From Hyphobacterium sp. CCMP332 (GTDB taxonomy: Bacteria; Bacteroidota; Bacteroidia; Cytophagales; CCMP332): a stretch of DNA of 64,000 nucleotides. Under the pieces are notes generated by a model. The model ran no database searches. It was given only the letters and a program-made list of their open reading frames with translations, and had not been told where the DNA came from. Below, piece by piece: positions 61,795 through 64,000 of this stretch (the stretch's first letter is position 1; each line of letters opens with the position of its first letter). A program made the position numbers and the translations under genes. The DNA lies in assembly GCA_014323545.1 (NCBI GenBank), contig CP058647.1:2024001-2088000 (forward strand), given 5' to 3'.

Positions 61795-63105
61795 TTAATT
61801 TTCTGATTTTAATTCATTGGCCCAATTAAACCTGTCTGAAGGAGAAAAGGCCCAGGGTGCAAAATTATTTTCAATATTTGTCATCATGGCCGTCCATTCA
61901 GGAGGTGTTTTGGATTCTTCCATGACTTTATACCTTCTCAGCTCCAATATTATTTCAAGTGGATTGATACTTACGGGGCATGCCTCAACACAGGCATTGC
62001 AGGAGGTGCAAGCCATAATTTCTTCTTCTTTGATAAAGTCTCCCAAAAGAAATTTACCATTTTCCAAACCGTGTTTTCCAGCATCTTCCATTCTGTCCCT
62101 GGTATCCATCATAATTTTTCTGGGTGAGAGCTTTTTACCTGTAATATTAGCCGGGCATTCCGCTGTACAACGCCCGCATTCGGTACAGGAATATGCATCC
62201 ATTAAGTTTTTCCAGCTAAGCTGATTTACATCTTTGGCACCAAAACTCGAAGGGGGAGGCGCATCGCCTTCCGGCTGTTGCATTCCCAGCATTATTTTTA
62301 CCTCATTGCTGACGTCATCCATATTTTTAATTTTCCCCTTTGCAGAAAGATTGCTAAAGTAAGTATTGGGAAATGCCATAAATATGTGCAAATGCTTGGA
62401 ATATGTAACATATACTGCAAATGCAAAAATTCCCGCAATGTGAATCCACCAAAAAAACCGTTCAAGAAGCAAATTCATTTCGACAGACATGCCATTGTAG
62501 AGAGGAATAAGCATTTCGCTAATAAATAAGCTACCTGTTTCTGTATAATGTTCAGCGCCTGCATTCTGAAGTATTTGATCATTTGCATTCATGGATAGAA
62601 TCGCAAACATCAAAACAATTTCTATTATGAGAATAAGGTTTGCATCGAGTTTAGGCCAGGCGGTCATTTCACTTTTATGAAATCGATCTATGCTCAGCAC
62701 ATTTCTTCTTATAAGAAATATGAGGCAGGAAACAATCACTCCCAGGGCGAGAATTTCAAAGAAGTTAATTAAAGTACTATAAAATGAGCCAAGAACCGGT
62801 GCAAATAGGCGATGAGTACCAAAAATACCATCCAGAATTATTTCCAGTACTTCGATATTTATCAGCACAAAGCCAATATAGATTAAGAAGTGCATTATAC
62901 CTGCAACCGGCTTGTCAAACATTTTCTTTTGGCCAAAAGCCAATAGCATCATTTTTTTGAAACGCTCCGAGGAAGGCCCTTTGGGTTTATAGGACTGCCC
63001 CATATTTATATTTCTCTTAATGAAACTTACTCTCTTATAAATTAACCATCCGGAAATTCCGAGTAATATCAAAAAACCTATTTGTTCTAAATATGCCATT
63101 TCCAA
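61795..63105 (-). CDS. Membrane Fe-S protein, HdrE/HdrC-like fusion
   Basis: A 436-residue protein. Five hydrophobic helices in the first 250 residues resemble the NarI/HdrE cytochrome-type membrane anchor and contain several His (VAGIMHFLIYIGF, FWWIHIAGIF). The C-terminal part has two 4Fe-4S motifs, CTECGRCTAECP and CTSCNACVEACP, as in HdrC. It probably passes electrons between the quinone pool and the HdrB-like partner. A second in-frame ATG two codons downstream could also be the start. Confidence 0.88.
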   Translation of the reverse strand: MEMAYLEQIGFLILLGISGWLIYKRVSFIKRNINMGQSYKPKGPSSERFKKMMLLAFGQKKMFDKPVAGIMHFLIYIGFVLINIEVLEIILDGIFGTHRLFAPVLGSFYSTLINFFEILALGVIVSCLIFLIRRNVLSIDRFHKSEMTAWPKLDANLILIIEIVLMFAILSMNANDQILQNAGAEHYTETGSLFISEMLIPLYNGMSVEMNLLLERFFWWIHIAGIFAFAVYVTYSKHLHIFMAFPNTYFSNLSAKGKIKNMDDVSNEVKIMLGMQQPEGDAPPPSSFGAKDVNQLSWKNLMDAYSCTECGRCTAECPANITGKKLSPRKIMMDTRDRMEDAGKHGLENGKFLLGDFIKEEEIMACTSCNACVEACPVSINPLEIILELRRYKVMEESKTPPEWTAMMTNIENNFAPWAFSPSDRFNWANELKSEN

Positions 63106-63126
63106 GTTTAAAAAAATCCTGAAGTA

Positions 63127-63157
63127 TTTGTCACTATTATAAAATTAAATAGCTTTG
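63127..63157 (+). promoter_or_regulatory. Promoter of tRNA-Phe
   Basis: Exact Bacteroidota consensus: TTTG, 19 bases, TAGCTTTG. Transcription should start near 63164, five bases before the mature tRNA. Confidence 0.85.
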
Positions 63158-63168
63158 CAAGCCAATTC

Positions 63169-63241
63169 GGTGACGTAGCTCAGTTGGTAGAGCAAAGGAC
63201 TGAAAATCCTTGTGTCGGTGGTTCGATTCCACTCGTCACCA
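63169..63241 (+). tRNA. tRNA-Phe (GAA)
   Basis: Complete cloverleaf of 73 bases. The acceptor stem is GGTGACG / CGTCACC, the anticodon stem AAGGA / TCCTT encloses loop CTGAAAA with anticodon GAA, and the T loop is TTCGATT. Discriminator base A. The 3' CCA is not encoded and must be added afterwards. Confidence 0.97.
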
Positions 63242-63244
63242 CAG

Positions 63245-63301
63245 CCCCAAGCCTGTATTCAGTATTAATTGCCTGAATATTCAAGGTCTTGGGGTTTTTT
63301 A
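63245..63301 (+). terminator. Terminator of tRNA-Phe
   Basis: A long hairpin with outer stem CCCCAAG / CTTGGGG and inner stem TATTCAG / CTGAATA, followed by six T. Confidence 0.85.
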
Positions 63302-63343
63302 TTGTCCATTTTCACCTGATCTGGTCTTACAATACAATCCAAT

Positions 63344-64000
63344 TTATTGAAAATATTTTAATCGTATAATTTCTTTTTCACTGAGGTATCTCCATTGGCC
63401 TCTGCTTATCCCTTTTTTATCGAGTCCGGCAAACATTACCCTGTCCAATTTTTCCACCTGATAATGATAATGTTCAAAAAGCCTGCGGATCACCCTGTTT
63501 TTACCGGAATGAATTTTTACCCCAACACTTTTGGCATCGCTTGATACTATCGCGATGTCATCTACCTTTACTACACCATCTTCAAGCTCGGTTCCCTCTT
63601 TGATTTTTTCAAGGTCTTCATCTTTTAAAGCCCGGTTTAAAACAACTTCATAAATTTTTGGAACAGCCATACTGGGATGAATTAGCTTTTGAGCGAAATC
63701 ACCATCGTTCGTAAATAACAAGACACCGGTCGTCATTCTATCCAATCTTCCAACCGGGTAAATTCGCTGTTCAGTGGCTTTTGACACAAGCTCCATTACG
63801 GTTTTCCTGTCTTTCGGATCACTGAGTGTAGTAATAAATCCCTTGGGTTTGTTTAGAAGAAGATAGACATACTTCTCCGGCTGTATGACTTTACCTTTAA
63901 ATTCAACCCTGTCGTCTTTTCCAACTTTTGTACCAAGCTCCATAACAACCTTGCCATTCACTTTTACTTCACCATCTGCTATAAGTTTATCTGCCTCCCT
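63344..64000 (-). CDS. rRNA pseudouridine synthase, RsuA/RluB family (5' end outside window)
   Basis: The frame stays open to the right edge, so the start lies beyond it. The visible part begins in the S4 RNA-binding domain (EADKLIADGEVKVNGK). The catalytic domain has YLLLNKPKGFITTLSDP, VGRLDRMTTGVLLFTNDG with the catalytic aspartate, and GKNRVIRRLFEHYHYQV. These match the RluB/RluE/RluF/RsuA group that modifies uridines in rRNA. Which member it is cannot be told from the fragment. An internal ATG at 63961 would cut off most of the S4 domain and is not the start. Confidence 0.93.
   Translation of the reverse strand, partial: READKLIADGEVKVNGKVVMELGTKVGKDDRVEFKGKVIQPEKYVYLLLNKPKGFITTLSDPKDRKTVMELVSKATEQRIYPVGRLDRMTTGVLLFTNDGDFAQKLIHPSMAVPKIYEVVLNRALKDEDLEKIKEGTELEDGVVKVDDIAIVSSDAKSVGVKIHSGKNRVIRRLFEHYHYQVEKLDRVMFAGLDKKGISRGQWRYLSEKEIIRLKYFQ

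Overview
The window is ordinary-looking chromosome from a member of the Bacteroidota, most likely a gliding or marine-type Cytophagales bacterium. The reasons are: a gldKLMN operon with porP directly upstream, further type IX secretion (T9SS) genes (porZ, porW/sprE and a porE-like gene), a SusC/RagA-like TonB receptor with a carboxypeptidase-regulatory N-terminal domain, DUF4271 beside uroporphyrinogen-III synthase, and promoters of the Bacteroidota form TTTG-N19-TAnnTTTG (exact at tRNA-Phe and at gldK). The DNA is AT-rich apart from one striking GC-rich patch. Genus and species cannot be read from the sequence alone.

Layout. 1-4.6 kb: DUF1573 protein, then a leftward gpmA-lipoprotein-polA operon. 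4.7-10.6 kb: one very large secreted repeat protein with a T9SS sorting domain; its middle holds 2.5 nearly identical 906-bp units of unusually high GC. 10.6-16.8 kb: leftward ferredoxin, tdk, porZ, recO, 2OG-Fe(II) oxygenase, chrA. 16.8-17.8 kb: one rightward gene of unknown function. 17.8-26.3 kb: leftward UbiA-type prenyltransferase, purN, purH and the cell-shape operon mreB-mreC-mreD-mrdA-rodA. 26.6-33.6 kb: rightward surface lipoprotein, TonB receptor, DUF2807 protein and a LytS/LytTR two-component pair. 33.6-34.7 kb: leftward hemW. 34.8-43.4 kb: rightward WecA-like transferase, DUF4271, hemD, porP, gldK, gldL, gldM, gldN. 43.4-50.2 kb: leftward porW/sprE, class A PBP, uvrC. 50.3-57.1 kb: rightward M23 peptidase, bactofilin, then atpZ, an AtpI-like protein and atpBEFHAG (no beta or epsilon subunit genes here). 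57.2-61 kb: leftward porE-like gene, purM and a conserved small protein. 61-63.1 kb: a leftward Fe-S oxidoreductase pair resembling HdrB and HdrC/E. 63.2 kb: tRNA-Phe. 63.3 kb to the edge: a truncated rRNA pseudouridine synthase.

How it fits together. The main theme is the cell envelope: peptidoglycan elongation (Mre/PBP2/RodA, class A PBP, M23 peptidase with bactofilin) and the T9SS/gliding machine with at least one likely substrate, the giant repeat protein. The second theme is energy: the F-type ATP synthase, whose c subunit shows a proton-type site, and the membrane Fe-S pair.

I found no phage, insertion sequence, CRISPR array or defence island. The features most worth a second look are the GC-rich homogenised repeat in the giant protein, atpZ without a normal start codon but with a perfect Shine-Dalgarno sequence before an AUA, the Asp/Pro-rich repeat insert in GldN, and a two-way terminator whose loop contains the uvrC stop codon. 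No gene lies in the gaps at 4591-4730, 26309-26577 and 27826-27988; all gene-free stretches are shorter than 300 bases.
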